This document shows positions 19,680 to 27,565 of a stretch of 64,000 bases of DNA, in pieces (position 1 is the stretch's first letter; each line of letters begins with the position of its first letter). The position numbers and the translations under genes were made by a program. Source of the DNA: Dongia rigui (GTDB lineage Bacteria; Pseudomonadota; Alphaproteobacteria; Dongiales; Dongiaceae); assembly GCF_034044635.1 (NCBI RefSeq), contig NZ_JAXCLX010000001.1, forward strand, positions 992,001 through 1,056,000, given 5' to 3'. The notes beneath the pieces were generated by a model. It did not search any database and had not been told where the DNA came from. It saw only the letters and a program-made list of their open reading frames with translations.

Positions 19680-19960
19680 GACGTTCCCCGATATGAATTG
19701 CCTGGGGAGCACGGCTGGAAACGGTCGAGAAATCGTCCGGACCCAACATCGAGCTTACCCCGATGCGGTCCGACATCACGATATCCAAGACCATCGTCCA
19801 TATAAGAACATGGTCCAAAAAAGAGATATCGCCAGAGGGGCCCGGCCCGCGACCCGCGATATGGGGCGGGGACCCGCGCGTTGCAAGCCCCCCTCTTGTA
19901 TTTTTACCAGCCACATATTCGTCGCTGGCTCATACCCTGATCCATTGGTTGCATTTCCAT
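19680..19960. other. Divergent intergenic region with an imperfect inverted repeat
   Basis: About 280 nt between terC and the muramidase gene, with no gene seen. It holds GACCAT (19789-19794) and ATGGTC (19810-19815) flanked by two GATATC sites (19780-19785 and 19825-19830), a possible operator or leader hairpin for terC, and a GC-rich segment around 19836-19890. Confidence 0.35.
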
Positions 19961-19988
19961 TTGTGCGGCCTATCAAAAGAACTAGAGT
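19961..19988 (+). promoter_or_regulatory. Promoter for the GH19-type muramidase gene
   Basis: TTGTGC (19961-19966), 16-nt spacer, TAGAGT (19983-19988). Transcription would start near 19995, which favours ATG 20032 over ATG 19999 as the start codon. Confidence 0.45.
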
Positions 19989-20031
19989 GACCTGACCCAT
20001 GGGGATCTTTGGTGATGAGGGGCAGGCGGTC

Positions 20032-20646
20032 ATGTTCGATTTCGACAACGCGAAATTCATCGATGGCTACAAGCAGCGCTTCGGCCCGGTCACCGCAGAC
20101 CTCGCCGGCGCCATCGAATTCCTGCTCGGCAAGATCGAGGCCGACACGCGCTTTACCGAGAACCCGGTCGATCGCTGGAAGATCGCCTATTGCCTTGCCA
20201 CCTTCAAATGGGAGACGGCACACACCCTGCGCCCGATCGACGAGCATGGCGGCGATGCCTATTTCAACAAGCGCTATGCACCGGGAACGACGGCCGGCAC
20301 CAATGTCGGCAATACCCAGCCCGGCGACGGCGCTCGCTATCACGGCCGCGGCTTCGTGCAATTGACCGGGCGCTTCAATTACGACCGCGCCGGCAAGTTC
20401 TTTAAAGTCGACCTCATCGGCAATCCGGACCGCGCCAAGGAACCGGAACTGGCTTACGAGATTGCGATGGAGGGCATGACCAAGGGCTGGTTCACCGGCG
20501 CCAAGCTGGCAAAGTTTTTCAAACCGGGCGCCCCGCCCAATTACGAGGACGCCCGCACCATCATCAACGGCCACGACAAGGCGCAGACCATTGCCGACCT
20601 TGCCCGCCGCTTCGATGAGCTGCTCGCCAACGCCCTGCCGGCATAG
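20032..20646 (+). CDS. GH19-type endolysin/chitinase-like muramidase
   Basis: 204 residues, no signal peptide. It matches the phage-type glycoside hydrolase 19 (lysozyme-like) domain: the catalytic Glu sits in ATFKWETAHT, followed by FNKRYAPGT, GDGARYHGRGFVQLTGRFNY and a C-terminal ARTIINGHDKAQ. Such enzymes cut peptidoglycan or chitin and are common as phage endolysins. No holin, spanin or other phage gene is nearby, so it is a lone gene, perhaps a domesticated lysin or a remnant. ATG 19999 lies in frame upstream, but GAGGGGCAGGCGG before 20032 and the promoter position favour the shorter form. Confidence 0.85.
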   Translation: MFDFDNAKFIDGYKQRFGPVTADLAGAIEFLLGKIEADTRFTENPVDRWKIAYCLATFKWETAHTLRPIDEHGGDAYFNKRYAPGTTAGTNVGNTQPGDGARYHGRGFVQLTGRFNYDRAGKFFKVDLIGNPDRAKEPELAYEIAMEGMTKGWFTGAKLAKFFKPGAPPNYEDARTIINGHDKAQTIADLARRFDELLANALPA

Positions 20647-20654
20647 ACCGAGCG

Positions 20655-21197
20655 TCAGGCCGTGATGTCACCACGCCCCGGCGCGCGCTTGCGGCCGGTG
20701 AACATGGCGCGCACCAGATTCTCGCGGTGGCGCAGGCTGGCGACGACGACACCGGCCACATGCAGCCCGACCAGGGCCAGCAGGATGTTGGCCAGCGCCT
20801 CATGCGTTTCCTCGACCCAGTCGACACCCCAGAAGGCGTCGGTGGTATAGAGCCAACCCGTGAGGCACAGGCCAGCCATCACCGTGATGAGTGCCAGGAT
20901 CATGAGGCCGCCTGCCGGATTGTGGCCGAGATAGCGCGCCTCGCGTCCTTTCAGGATATCGATGAGATAGCCGGCGACGGATCGGGGCGTGCGCAGGAAC
21001 TGGCCGAAGCGGGCATAGCGCGATCCCGCCACACCCCAGACGAGGCGCAGCGCAATCAATGAAGCCGCGGCATAGCCCGCCCATTGATGCAGATTGCGCC
21101 CGTCTTCCGAACTCGCCCAAGCGATGGCGAAACTCGCCACCAGGCACCAATGGAACACCCGCACGAACGGGTCCCACACCTTTACCGTCGCCGACAT
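20655..21197 (-). CDS. Cytochrome b561-type membrane protein
   Basis: 180 residues, four membrane helices, with candidate haem-ligand His in VRVFHWCLV, GRNLHQWAGY, VEETHEALANI and LVGLHVAGVV. It fits the diheme cytochrome b561 / prokaryotic Ni/Fe-hydrogenase b-subunit-like family, which moves electrons between quinones and periplasmic acceptors. It is 4 nt downstream of a PepSY protein gene, and the pair is divergent from a two-component system, a recurrent arrangement. The physiological electron partner is unknown. Confidence 0.9.
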   Translation of the reverse strand: MSATVKVWDPFVRVFHWCLVASFAIAWASSEDGRNLHQWAGYAAASLIALRLVWGVAGSRYARFGQFLRTPRSVAGYLIDILKGREARYLGHNPAGGLMILALITVMAGLCLTGWLYTTDAFWGVDWVEETHEALANILLALVGLHVAGVVVASLRHRENLVRAMFTGRKRAPGRGDITA

Positions 21198-21201
21198 GCT
21201 C

Positions 21202-21468
21202 TCAATCCTCTTGCGCCTTGACCAGGGAGAAGGTCTTCGGGTCGTAATAGTTCTCGATCCGCTTGCCGTCCTTGTCGGTGCCGTAGACTTCGTAGCAGCC
21301 TTCGTCGATCTTGATCTTCTTGATCGTCACACCTTCGCTCTCCAGCTGCTTCTGCAGGGCGTCCTGGGGCTGCCATTCGCTTTCCGGGACGCTGCACAGA
21401 TCGGCGGCACTGGCGGCACCGGCGCCGATCGCACTGAGGAACAAGGTGGTGATGAGAACGCGTTTCAT
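21202..21468 (-). CDS. PepSY-domain periplasmic protein
   Basis: 88 residues: a signal peptide (MKRVLITTLFLSAIGAGAASA) and one PepSY repeat (LESEGVTIKKIKIDEGCYEV, then DGKRIENYYDPKTFSLVK). PepSY domains bind or inhibit periplasmic partners and often sit beside b-type cytochromes and two-component systems. The open frame extends upstream, but ATG 21468 fits the signal peptide and follows GAGG. Confidence 0.88.
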   Translation of the reverse strand: MKRVLITTLFLSAIGAGAASAADLCSVPESEWQPQDALQKQLESEGVTIKKIKIDEGCYEVYGTDKDGKRIENYYDPKTFSLVKAQED

Positions 21469-21532
21469 TTTGAAGAACCTCGTGATGGGGTTGTCGAACG
21501 AGGAGGACCATCGCGGGTCAAGCTGACGCCAG

Positions 21533-21561
21533 GCTGAAGGGATAGCACTTTTTTCTTCAGC
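21533..21561. promoter_or_regulatory. Inverted repeat in the PepSY / response-regulator divergent region
   Basis: GCTGAAG (21533-21539) and CTTCAGC (21555-21561) are perfect 7-nt arms around a 15-nt spacer. TAATCT at 21568-21573 is a possible -10 for the regulator gene. It may be the autoregulatory site of the response regulator; this is inference. Confidence 0.35.
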
Positions 21562-21616
21562 TTCGCGTAATCTGGGTCCGGCACGATGCGCGCCGCAGAT
21601 AACGGGGCCTTGGACC

Positions 21617-22276
21617 ATGCGTGTGCTTTTGATCGAGGACGAACCGGCTTTGGGTGCCGCAGTCGAGGAACACATCCGCGAGTCCGGCCACGCCGTTGAC
21701 CGCGTGCTGCGGCTGGATGACGCAGAAGCCGCCTTGCGCGCCGTCGATTACGGGCTGGTCCTCCTTGATCTCAATCTGCCGGACGGCTCCGGCCTCACCT
21801 TACTGAAGGCAATGCGCCGCGCCGGCGACGCGCGCCCGGTCATCATCCTCACCGCCCGCGACCAGGTGCGCGACCGCATCGACGGGTTGAATGCCGGGGC
21901 CGATGATTACCTGGTGAAGCCCTTCGACCTTGACGAACTCGCCGCCCGTGTCGCCGCCGTGGCGCGGCGCAGCGGCGGCAACCCCAACACCATCATCCGC
22001 CTGCGCGATATGGAGATCGACACGGCGGCGCGCCATCTGAAGATAGATGGGAAGCGCGTCGACCTCACCTCCCGTGAATGGGCCATCCTCGAAGCCCTGC
22101 TGCGTCGCCCCGGCGCCATCATCAGCAAGGAACAGCTGGAAGACGCGCTCTATTCCTTCGACCAGGAGGTCGAGAGCAACACGATCGAGGTGCATGTGAG
22201 CCGCCTGCGCAAGAAGCTCGGCAAGGATGTGATCTCGACCATCCGCGGCGTCGGCTACCGGCTCGAGGACAACTGA
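21617..22276 (+). CDS. OmpR/PmrA-family response regulator (QseB-like)
   Basis: 219 residues. The receiver domain has the acidic pocket LIEDEPA, the phospho-acceptor Asp in LVLLDLNLPDGSGL, the Thr/Lys pair in ILTAR and LVKPFDLDEL. The C-terminal winged helix shows LTSREWAILEALLRRPG and the recognition helix NTIEVHVSRLRKKLG. It overlaps the kinase gene by 1 nt, so the two are cognate. It probably controls the divergent PepSY-cytochrome genes and itself. Confidence 0.95.
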   Translation: MRVLLIEDEPALGAAVEEHIRESGHAVDRVLRLDDAEAALRAVDYGLVLLDLNLPDGSGLTLLKAMRRAGDARPVIILTARDQVRDRIDGLNAGADDYLVKPFDLDELAARVAAVARRSGGNPNTIIRLRDMEIDTAARHLKIDGKRVDLTSREWAILEALLRRPGAIISKEQLEDALYSFDQEVESNTIEVHVSRLRKKLGKDVISTIRGVGYRLEDN

Positions 22277-23619
22277 TGCCACAAACCATGCCCAGCCGAT
22301 GGTCCCTGGCCCGACGCCTTGTCACCCTGCTGACCCTAGGGCTCGGCGTGCTATGGCTCGCCGCCGTCGGCATCTCCACCGGCCTGGTCTGGCATGAAAT
22401 CGACGAAGTGCTGGATAGCGCGCTGCAGGAAACCGCCCAGCGCCTGTTGCCCTTGGTGGTCGCCGACCTCGGCGAGCATGACGAGACGGAGGGCGAGCGC
22501 ACCATCGGCGACGCGGTCGAAGGGCACCGCGAATACATCCTCTATCAGGTGCGCGATGCGGACGGACGCGTCGTCCTGCGCTCGCATGATGCGCCGGCCG
22601 AGGCCCTGCCCGTACCGCTGGCGCCGGGCTTTGCCACCATCGACGGCCGCCGCTTCTATACCGAAATGTCGGCCGCGACCGGCATCGCCGTGCAGGTGAC
22701 CGAGAAACCAGGGCACCGCTTCGAGACCATTCTCGACAGCGTCGTTGGCCTGCTGCTACCCATCGTCCTGGTGCTACCCTTGGCCGGCATCGCCGTCTAC
22801 TGGACCGTGCGCCAATTGGTCCGCCCGATCGACTCCGTGCGCCAGGCGATCGGCACCCGCAGCGGCACCGATCTCGCCCCCATCGATGGCGCCGCCTTGC
22901 CGATCGAGCTGCAGCCGATCATCACCGACGTCAACCGGCTGCTGGACCGGCTCGATCTTGCCTTGGCGGGCGAACGTGCCTTTGCCGCCAACAGCGCCCA
23001 TGAGCTGCGCACCCCAATCGCCGCCGCCCTGGCCCAGCTGCAGCGCCTCTCCGCCGATCTCGGCGGCACCGCGCACAAGGCGCGGATCGATCTCATCCTC
23101 GGCTCGCTGCGCCGGCTTGGCAACATGGTCGAAAAAATGCTGCAGCTGGCCCGCGCCGACAGCGGCATCGCCATCACCGGCGAAAGCGCCGACCTGCTCC
23201 CTGTCCTCACTTTGCTGGTTGATGAATTGCGCCGCAGCAGCGGCGGTTCCAGCCGCATCGTCCTCACCGAGCCGGACATCACGCAGTGGCCGCGGCGCAT
23301 CGACATCGACGCCTTCGGCATCGTCCTGCGCAATCTGGTCGACAATGCGCTCATCCACGGCGACCCATCGCATCCCGTCAATATCTTCCTCGATGCGGCC
23401 GGCGATCTGCACGTCGTCAATCGCGGTCCGGTTGTGGCGCCCGACAAGCTGCACCAGCTCACCGAACGCTTCCGCCGTGGCGCCACCGAGGCGCCGGGTT
23501 CGGGTCTCGGCCTTGCCATCGTCGAGACGATCCTGCGCCAGGCCGGCGGTACGCTCGCCCTCAGTTCACCGGCCAAGGGCACGGCGGATGGATTCGAGGC
23601 CGTCGTCTCCCTGCCCTGA
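22276..23619 (+). CDS. Sensor histidine kinase (QseC-like)
   Basis: 447 residues: TM1 about 15-37, a periplasmic 2CSK_N-type sensor domain (EIDEVLDSALQETAQRLLPL), TM2 about 157-178, HAMP, the HisKA box with phospho-His in NSAHELRTPIAA, and an ATPase domain with NLVDNALIHG and the G-box GSGLGLAIVETI. It phosphorylates the regulator encoded just upstream. The stimulus is unknown; QseC/PmrB relatives respond to metals, antimicrobial peptides or redox signals. Confidence 0.95.
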   Translation: MPQTMPSRWSLARRLVTLLTLGLGVLWLAAVGISTGLVWHEIDEVLDSALQETAQRLLPLVVADLGEHDETEGERTIGDAVEGHREYILYQVRDADGRVVLRSHDAPAEALPVPLAPGFATIDGRRFYTEMSAATGIAVQVTEKPGHRFETILDSVVGLLLPIVLVLPLAGIAVYWTVRQLVRPIDSVRQAIGTRSGTDLAPIDGAALPIELQPIITDVNRLLDRLDLALAGERAFAANSAHELRTPIAAALAQLQRLSADLGGTAHKARIDLILGSLRRLGNMVEKMLQLARADSGIAITGESADLLPVLTLLVDELRRSSGGSSRIVLTEPDITQWPRRIDIDAFGIVLRNLVDNALIHGDPSHPVNIFLDAAGDLHVVNRGPVVAPDKLHQLTERFRRGATEAPGSGLGLAIVETILRQAGGTLALSSPAKGTADGFEAVVSLP

Positions 23620-23666
23620 GCCAAGCCTCTCGCCAGTTCTGCGGCATTGCAGCCACAGTGCCGGCG

Positions 23667-23698
23667 CTGTCGCATGTTCGTCATCGATCGCCTAAGAT
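23667..23698 (+). promoter_or_regulatory. Pho-box-like site and -10 upstream of phoD
   Basis: CTGTCGC (23667-23673) and TCGTCAT (23678-23684) form an 11-nt-spaced direct repeat close to the PhoB consensus CTGTCAT-N4-CTGTCAT. TAAGAT (23693-23698) follows 8 nt later at the -10 position. This suggests phosphate-starvation control. Confidence 0.45.
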
Positions 23699-23768
23699 TC
23701 TGTCACGCTTCGGCGGCAAGCTGCGCGACCTCGAAAGAGCCCAGCCCATAGCCAGATGGAGTCGCATA

Positions 23769-25346
23769 ATGGCTTTTAAATTCTCCGAAAACCGCCTCTC
23801 TCGCCGCCACTTTCTGCGCGTCAGCACCGCCGCCGGTGTCATCGGCGCAGCGGGCGTCGCCCCGCGCATCTCTTACGCTGCGCAGCGCCCGACCATCACC
23901 CACGGTCTGCAATCGGGCGATATCGGCGCCGATCGCGGCGTGCTGTGGTCGCGCACCGACCGGCCGGCGCAGGCGATCTTCGAATGGTCGACCAGCGACA
24001 GCTTCAAGGAAGTGACGCGCCTGCCAAAGATCGCCGCTTTGCCGGAATCCGATTTCACCGCGAAAATTCTCGCGACCGGCCTGCCCTCGGACCAGGATAT
24101 CTTCTACCGCGTGCGCTTCCAGGATCTCAGCGACGTCCATGTCGAGAGCGAGCCGCTCACGGGCCATTTCCGCACGGCACCGGCGACGCGCCGGAATGTT
24201 TCCTTCGTCTGGTCGGGCGACACCGCCGGCCAGGGCTGGGGCATTGACGAGGCCCGGGGTGGCATGAAGGGCTATGCCACCATGTTGAAACATGATCCGG
24301 ATTTCTTCCTGCATTCCGGCGACAACGTCTACGCCGACGGTGTCATGGAAGCGGAGGTGAAGCTCGCCGACGGTACCGTGTGGAAGAATCTGGTGACGCC
24401 GGAGAAGTCGAAGGTGGCCGAGACCCTCGATGAATTCCGCGGGCAGTATAAATACAACTTCCTCGACAAGAACGTGCGCGATCTCTATGCGCAGGTTCCG
24501 GTGCTGACCCAGTGGGACGACCACGAAGTCACGAACAACTGGTCGGATTCGAAGCAGCTGGGTGACGCCTACAAGGAGAAGTCGATCGCGACGCTGACGG
24601 CGCGGGCGGCCAAGGCCTTCCATGAATACATGCCGATCGCGACCTCGCTTGACGAACCGCAGCGCGTCTATCGCAAGATCGCCTACGGCCCCCATCTCGA
24701 CGTCTTCATGATCGACATGCGCAGCTATCGCGGCCCCAATGGCGACAATCTGGAAACCAGCGCCGGCGGCACCGCGGCCTTCCTCGGGACCGAGCAACTC
24801 GCCTGGCTGAAGCGCGAACTGCTCACCTCAAAAGCAACTTGGAAGGTGATCGCGGCCGACATGCCGCTCTCATTGCTGGTGTGGAACAACGCCGCCGACA
24901 AGAAGGGCTTCGAGGCGATCGCCAATAACGAGCCGGGCAAGCCGCTCGGCCGCGAATTGGAATTTGCCGATCTGCTGCGCTTCATGAAAGCGGCTGGTAT
25001 CAAGAACACGGTCTGGCTCACCGCCGACGTGCATTACACCGCCGCCCATTATTATGATCCGAACAAGGCCGCCTTCCAGGAGTTCGAACCGTTCTGGGAA
25101 TTCGTCTCCGGCCCGATCCATGCCGGCACCTATGGCCCCAATGATATCGACATGACCTTCGGGCCGGAGGTGAAGTTCGTGAAGGCGCCGGAGCCTGGCC
25201 AGGAGAAGGTCGGCCCCGCTGCCGGGCTGCAGTTCTTCGGCCACGTGAAGATTGTCGGCGACAGCGGCGTCATGACCGTGACGCTGCGCGATACCGCCGA
25301 TACGGCTTTGTGGTCAATCGATCTCACGCCGCAACACGCTGTCTAG
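23769..25346 (+). CDS. phoD: Alkaline phosphatase D (PhoD family), Tat-exported
   Basis: 525 residues. The N-terminus carries a twin-arginine signal (LSRRHFLRVSTAAGVIGAAG) and is exported folded. The PhoD-type metallophosphoesterase features follow: an N-terminal Fn3-like part (ITHGLQSGDIGADRGVLWSR), then SGDTAGQGWGI, FFLHSGDNVYADG, TQWDDHEVTNNW, IDMRSYRGPN and TADVHYTAAHYYDP. PhoD hydrolyses phosphodiesters and monoesters, usually with Fe/Ca, to supply phosphate. It is a single-gene unit downstream of a possible Pho box. Confidence 0.93.
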   Translation: MAFKFSENRLSRRHFLRVSTAAGVIGAAGVAPRISYAAQRPTITHGLQSGDIGADRGVLWSRTDRPAQAIFEWSTSDSFKEVTRLPKIAALPESDFTAKILATGLPSDQDIFYRVRFQDLSDVHVESEPLTGHFRTAPATRRNVSFVWSGDTAGQGWGIDEARGGMKGYATMLKHDPDFFLHSGDNVYADGVMEAEVKLADGTVWKNLVTPEKSKVAETLDEFRGQYKYNFLDKNVRDLYAQVPVLTQWDDHEVTNNWSDSKQLGDAYKEKSIATLTARAAKAFHEYMPIATSLDEPQRVYRKIAYGPHLDVFMIDMRSYRGPNGDNLETSAGGTAAFLGTEQLAWLKRELLTSKATWKVIAADMPLSLLVWNNAADKKGFEAIANNEPGKPLGRELEFADLLRFMKAAGIKNTVWLTADVHYTAAHYYDPNKAAFQEFEPFWEFVSGPIHAGTYGPNDIDMTFGPEVKFVKAPEPGQEKVGPAAGLQFFGHVKIVGDSGVMTVTLRDTADTALWSIDLTPQHAV

Positions 25347-25357
25347 CGGCACGGAAT

Positions 25358-25389
25358 GGCGGTTCCTGTCCGGCTGGACGGGAACCGCC
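25358..25389. terminator. Hairpin between convergent phoD and sugar-dehydrogenase genes
   Basis: A 9-bp outer stem (25358-25366 with 25381-25389) plus an inner GTCC/GGAC pair. There is no T-tract on either side, so the terminator function is likely only from its position. Confidence 0.45.
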
Positions 25390-25400
25390 AAAGCTGCTGG

Positions 25401-26738
25401 TTATTGGCCCGCACTGCTCTTGGGTGTCACCCGCCAGATGACATTGCCGACATCGTCGGCGACGAGCAGCGCCCCTTGCTTGTCGAACGCGACCCCCACC
25501 GGGCGTCCATAGGCCTCGTCGCTCTCGCTCACAAAACCGCTCAGGATTTCGGTCGGCTTGCCATTGGGCTGGCCATCCTTGAAGGGCACGAAGACGACGT
25601 CGTAGCCACTGCGCGGCGAGCGATTCCAGGACCCATGCTGTCCGATATAGGCACCGGACCGGTAGGCGCTGGGGAACAGTTCACCGGTACCAAAGGCGAG
25701 CCCCAGCGGGGCGACGTGGTTGCCCAGCGCGTAATCCGGCTTCACCGCCTTGGCGACCAGTTCGGGGTTCCGCGGCGACACGCGGTCGTCGACATGCTGG
25801 CCGTAATAGGAGAACGGCCAGCCATAGAAGGCGCCGTCCTTCACCGAAGTCAGATAGTCCGGGACCAGATCACTGCCAAGCTCGTCCCGCTCATTGACGA
25901 CGGTCCACAAGGCACCGCCGTCCTTCTCCCAGGCCATGCCGTTGGGATTGCGCAGGCCGCTGGCAAACACCCGCGTCTGATGGCTGGCACGGTCGATCTC
26001 CAGAATGGCGGCCCGATCCTTTTCGACCTCCAGGCCGTTCTCGCCGACATTGCTGTTCGAGCCCACCGTCGCATAAAGGAACCGCCCATCCGGACTGGCG
26101 ATCAGATTCTTGGTCCAGTGATGATTGATGGTCCCTCCCGGCAGATCCGCGATCTTCTCGCCCGCCGCGTCGATCTTCTTGTCGTCCGGTGCGTAGGGAA
26201 AACGCATCACGGCATCGGTATTGGCGACATAAAAATCATTGTCGACGAGCGCCATGCCAAAGGGTGAATGCAAGCGGTCGATGAACGTGCCGCGCAGATC
26301 GGCGACGCCGTCGCTATCGGTATCGCGCAGCAGCGTGATGCGGTCGGCGCTCTTAGTACCGGCACCGGCCTTGGCCATGAAGAGGCCGACGAACCAGCCC
26401 TTGATGCCGCCGTTGTCGTCTGGCTTCTCTGGCGCGTTGGTTTCGGCGACCAGCACGTCACCATTGGGCAGCACATAGATCCAGCGCGGATGATCGAGAC
26501 TGTCGGCGAAGGCGCTGACCTCGAACCCCTCAGCCGCTACCGGCTTCCCGCCTTCCCGCCAGCCGACCGCTTCGGCGACATGGACCGTCGGAATGACGGA
26601 TGTGGTAGGCGCTGGCAAGTCGGGGTTTGGGCCCGTGGTTTGTTCCTGTGGAATCGCCGCTTCGTGGCCGCAGCCAGCCAAAAACGTCGTTGCCAGGATT
26701 AGACAGCAGGAAGTCGATCGAAGGGAAGGCCGGTGCAT
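25401..26738 (-). CDS. PQQ-dependent sugar (sorbosone-type) dehydrogenase, lipoprotein
   Basis: 445 residues with a lipoprotein signal (lipobox TFLAGC). The mature part is a six-bladed propeller of the glucose/sorbosone dehydrogenase family: GFEVSAFADSLDHPRWIYVL, LHSPFGMALVDNDFYVANTD, YATVGSNSNVGENG, FASGLRNPNGMAWE, WTVVNERDELGSDLVPDYL, GSWNRSPRSGYDVVFVPF and GRPVGVAFDKQGALLVADD. Such enzymes oxidise aldoses with PQQ, passing electrons to the respiratory chain. No PQQ synthesis genes are in the window. It is monocistronic. Confidence 0.9.
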   Translation of the reverse strand: MHRPSLRSTSCCLILATTFLAGCGHEAAIPQEQTTGPNPDLPAPTTSVIPTVHVAEAVGWREGGKPVAAEGFEVSAFADSLDHPRWIYVLPNGDVLVAETNAPEKPDDNGGIKGWFVGLFMAKAGAGTKSADRITLLRDTDSDGVADLRGTFIDRLHSPFGMALVDNDFYVANTDAVMRFPYAPDDKKIDAAGEKIADLPGGTINHHWTKNLIASPDGRFLYATVGSNSNVGENGLEVEKDRAAILEIDRASHQTRVFASGLRNPNGMAWEKDGGALWTVVNERDELGSDLVPDYLTSVKDGAFYGWPFSYYGQHVDDRVSPRNPELVAKAVKPDYALGNHVAPLGLAFGTGELFPSAYRSGAYIGQHGSWNRSPRSGYDVVFVPFKDGQPNGKPTEILSGFVSESDEAYGRPVGVAFDKQGALLVADDVGNVIWRVTPKSSAGQ

Positions 26739-26837
26739 TGCAGATATCCGTCAACAGTGGCTCGTCTGCACCAAACGAGTCCTGGATCGATGCGTTCCCT
26801 TGCGGGGCCCGGTTGTGTTGTCGGAGGCGTTGGTGCC

Positions 26838-27284
26838 TCAGGCGCGGCCGCCGCGCTGGGGCGGCCAGGCGCCGGTTTCGGGCGGCTGGGTCACGCGGTC
26901 GCTGACCTGCGCATCGAGATGCGCCACGCGCTGATAGAGGTCCAGGCTGCGTGCCATCAGCTTTTGAAAATCCTGCGGCATGGTGCGCATGTCTTCGGTG
27001 GTGTCGCGCCCGCACAGCACATGCCCGCCCAATCGCCGCTCCGGCGCCAGCGCTTCATCCAGCGTCAACTCGCCGGTCAGCACGGCACGGTGCGTCAGCA
27101 GCCAGGCCAGCGCCTCGGTCAGGCGCGACACCAGGCGCATCGTTTCGACCGAACTGGCAAGTCCCTGATCGATGGTAAGGTTGCGCGCATCGGCTTCAGC
27201 ACGATCGCTCAGATAGCGACGCGCCTCCACGAGGAGACCCATCGTCTCCGACATGGTGCGGTCATAGAATTCGATCGTGGCCAT
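26838..27284 (-). CDS. RcdA-like protein (DUF1465)
   Basis: 148 residues, helical, without signal or membrane segments. FYDRTMSETMGLLVEARRYL and the run MRLVSRLTEALAWLLTHRAV are typical of DUF1465, the family that includes Caulobacter RcdA. RcdA is an adaptor that helps ClpXP degrade CtrA in the cell cycle. The C-terminus here ends in a short Pro/Arg-rich tail. Function in this organism is inferred from the family. A TAACCGGTTA palindrome lies upstream, with no canonical CtrA box. Confidence 0.8.
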   Translation of the reverse strand: MATIEFYDRTMSETMGLLVEARRYLSDRAEADARNLTIDQGLASSVETMRLVSRLTEALAWLLTHRAVLTGELTLDEALAPERRLGGHVLCGRDTTEDMRTMPQDFQKLMARSLDLYQRVAHLDAQVSDRVTQPPETGAWPPQRGGRA

Positions 27285-27432
27285 CGATCGCCAACTCCTC
27301 GTGGCTGCTCATGTCGTCCTCGGCCGTGTCCCCCCGGACTTTTCGTTGGCCGCTGACAGGTTCATCAGAGCATGGTTGTGCACCCACCGTTAACAGACAA
27401 TCTAACCGGTTAAGAAAAAGTGATGACCGGGG

Positions 27433-27460
27433 CTTGAAGTGGCATTTTCAGGACCTAAAT
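27433..27460 (+). promoter_or_regulatory. RpoH (sigma-32)-type promoter of the small heat-shock gene
   Basis: CTTGAAG (27433-27439), 14-nt spacer, CCTAAAT (27454-27460). This fits the alphaproteobacterial heat-shock sigma consensus (CTTGAA / CCTATNT) and lies just upstream of the ROSE element. Confidence 0.6.
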
Positions 27461-27463
27461 CCC

Positions 27464-27565
27464 TAGGCGTCGGGGCGCCGCCATGCGCGGGCTTCGATAT
27501 TCGCCGGGTCGATCCGTGTGATGGCCCATGAAAAATTTCCATGTTGCTCACTGGAGGATATGGCT
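27464..27565 (+). promoter_or_regulatory. ROSE-type RNA thermometer
   Basis: A 5' leader with consecutive hairpins: GGCG/CGCC near 27466-27479; a long stem of GCCAT (27480-27484) and CGCGG (27486-27490) with CCGTG (27514-27518) and ATGGC (27521-27525); and a final hairpin in which CCAT-G-TTGCTC (27539-27549) pairs with GAGGA-T-ATGG (27554-27563). The final hairpin contains the ROSE signature UUGCU opposite the Shine-Dalgarno GGAGGA, with one bulged G. It would hide the ribosome site at low temperature and melt on heat shock. The pairing was found by eye. Confidence 0.75.

Noticed and set aside
19680-19990. Manganese riboswitch (yybP-ykoY) upstream of terC
   Set aside because: The conserved loop core could not be found in the leader; only unrelated GC-rich hairpins are present.
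20032-20646. Prophage remnant
   Set aside because: Only the lysin-like gene is present; flanking genes are ordinary and no attachment-site duplication was seen.
27360-27415. CtrA box upstream of the RcdA-like gene
   Set aside because: Two TTAA blocks exist, but their spacing (16 nt) does not fit TTAA-N7-TTAA.
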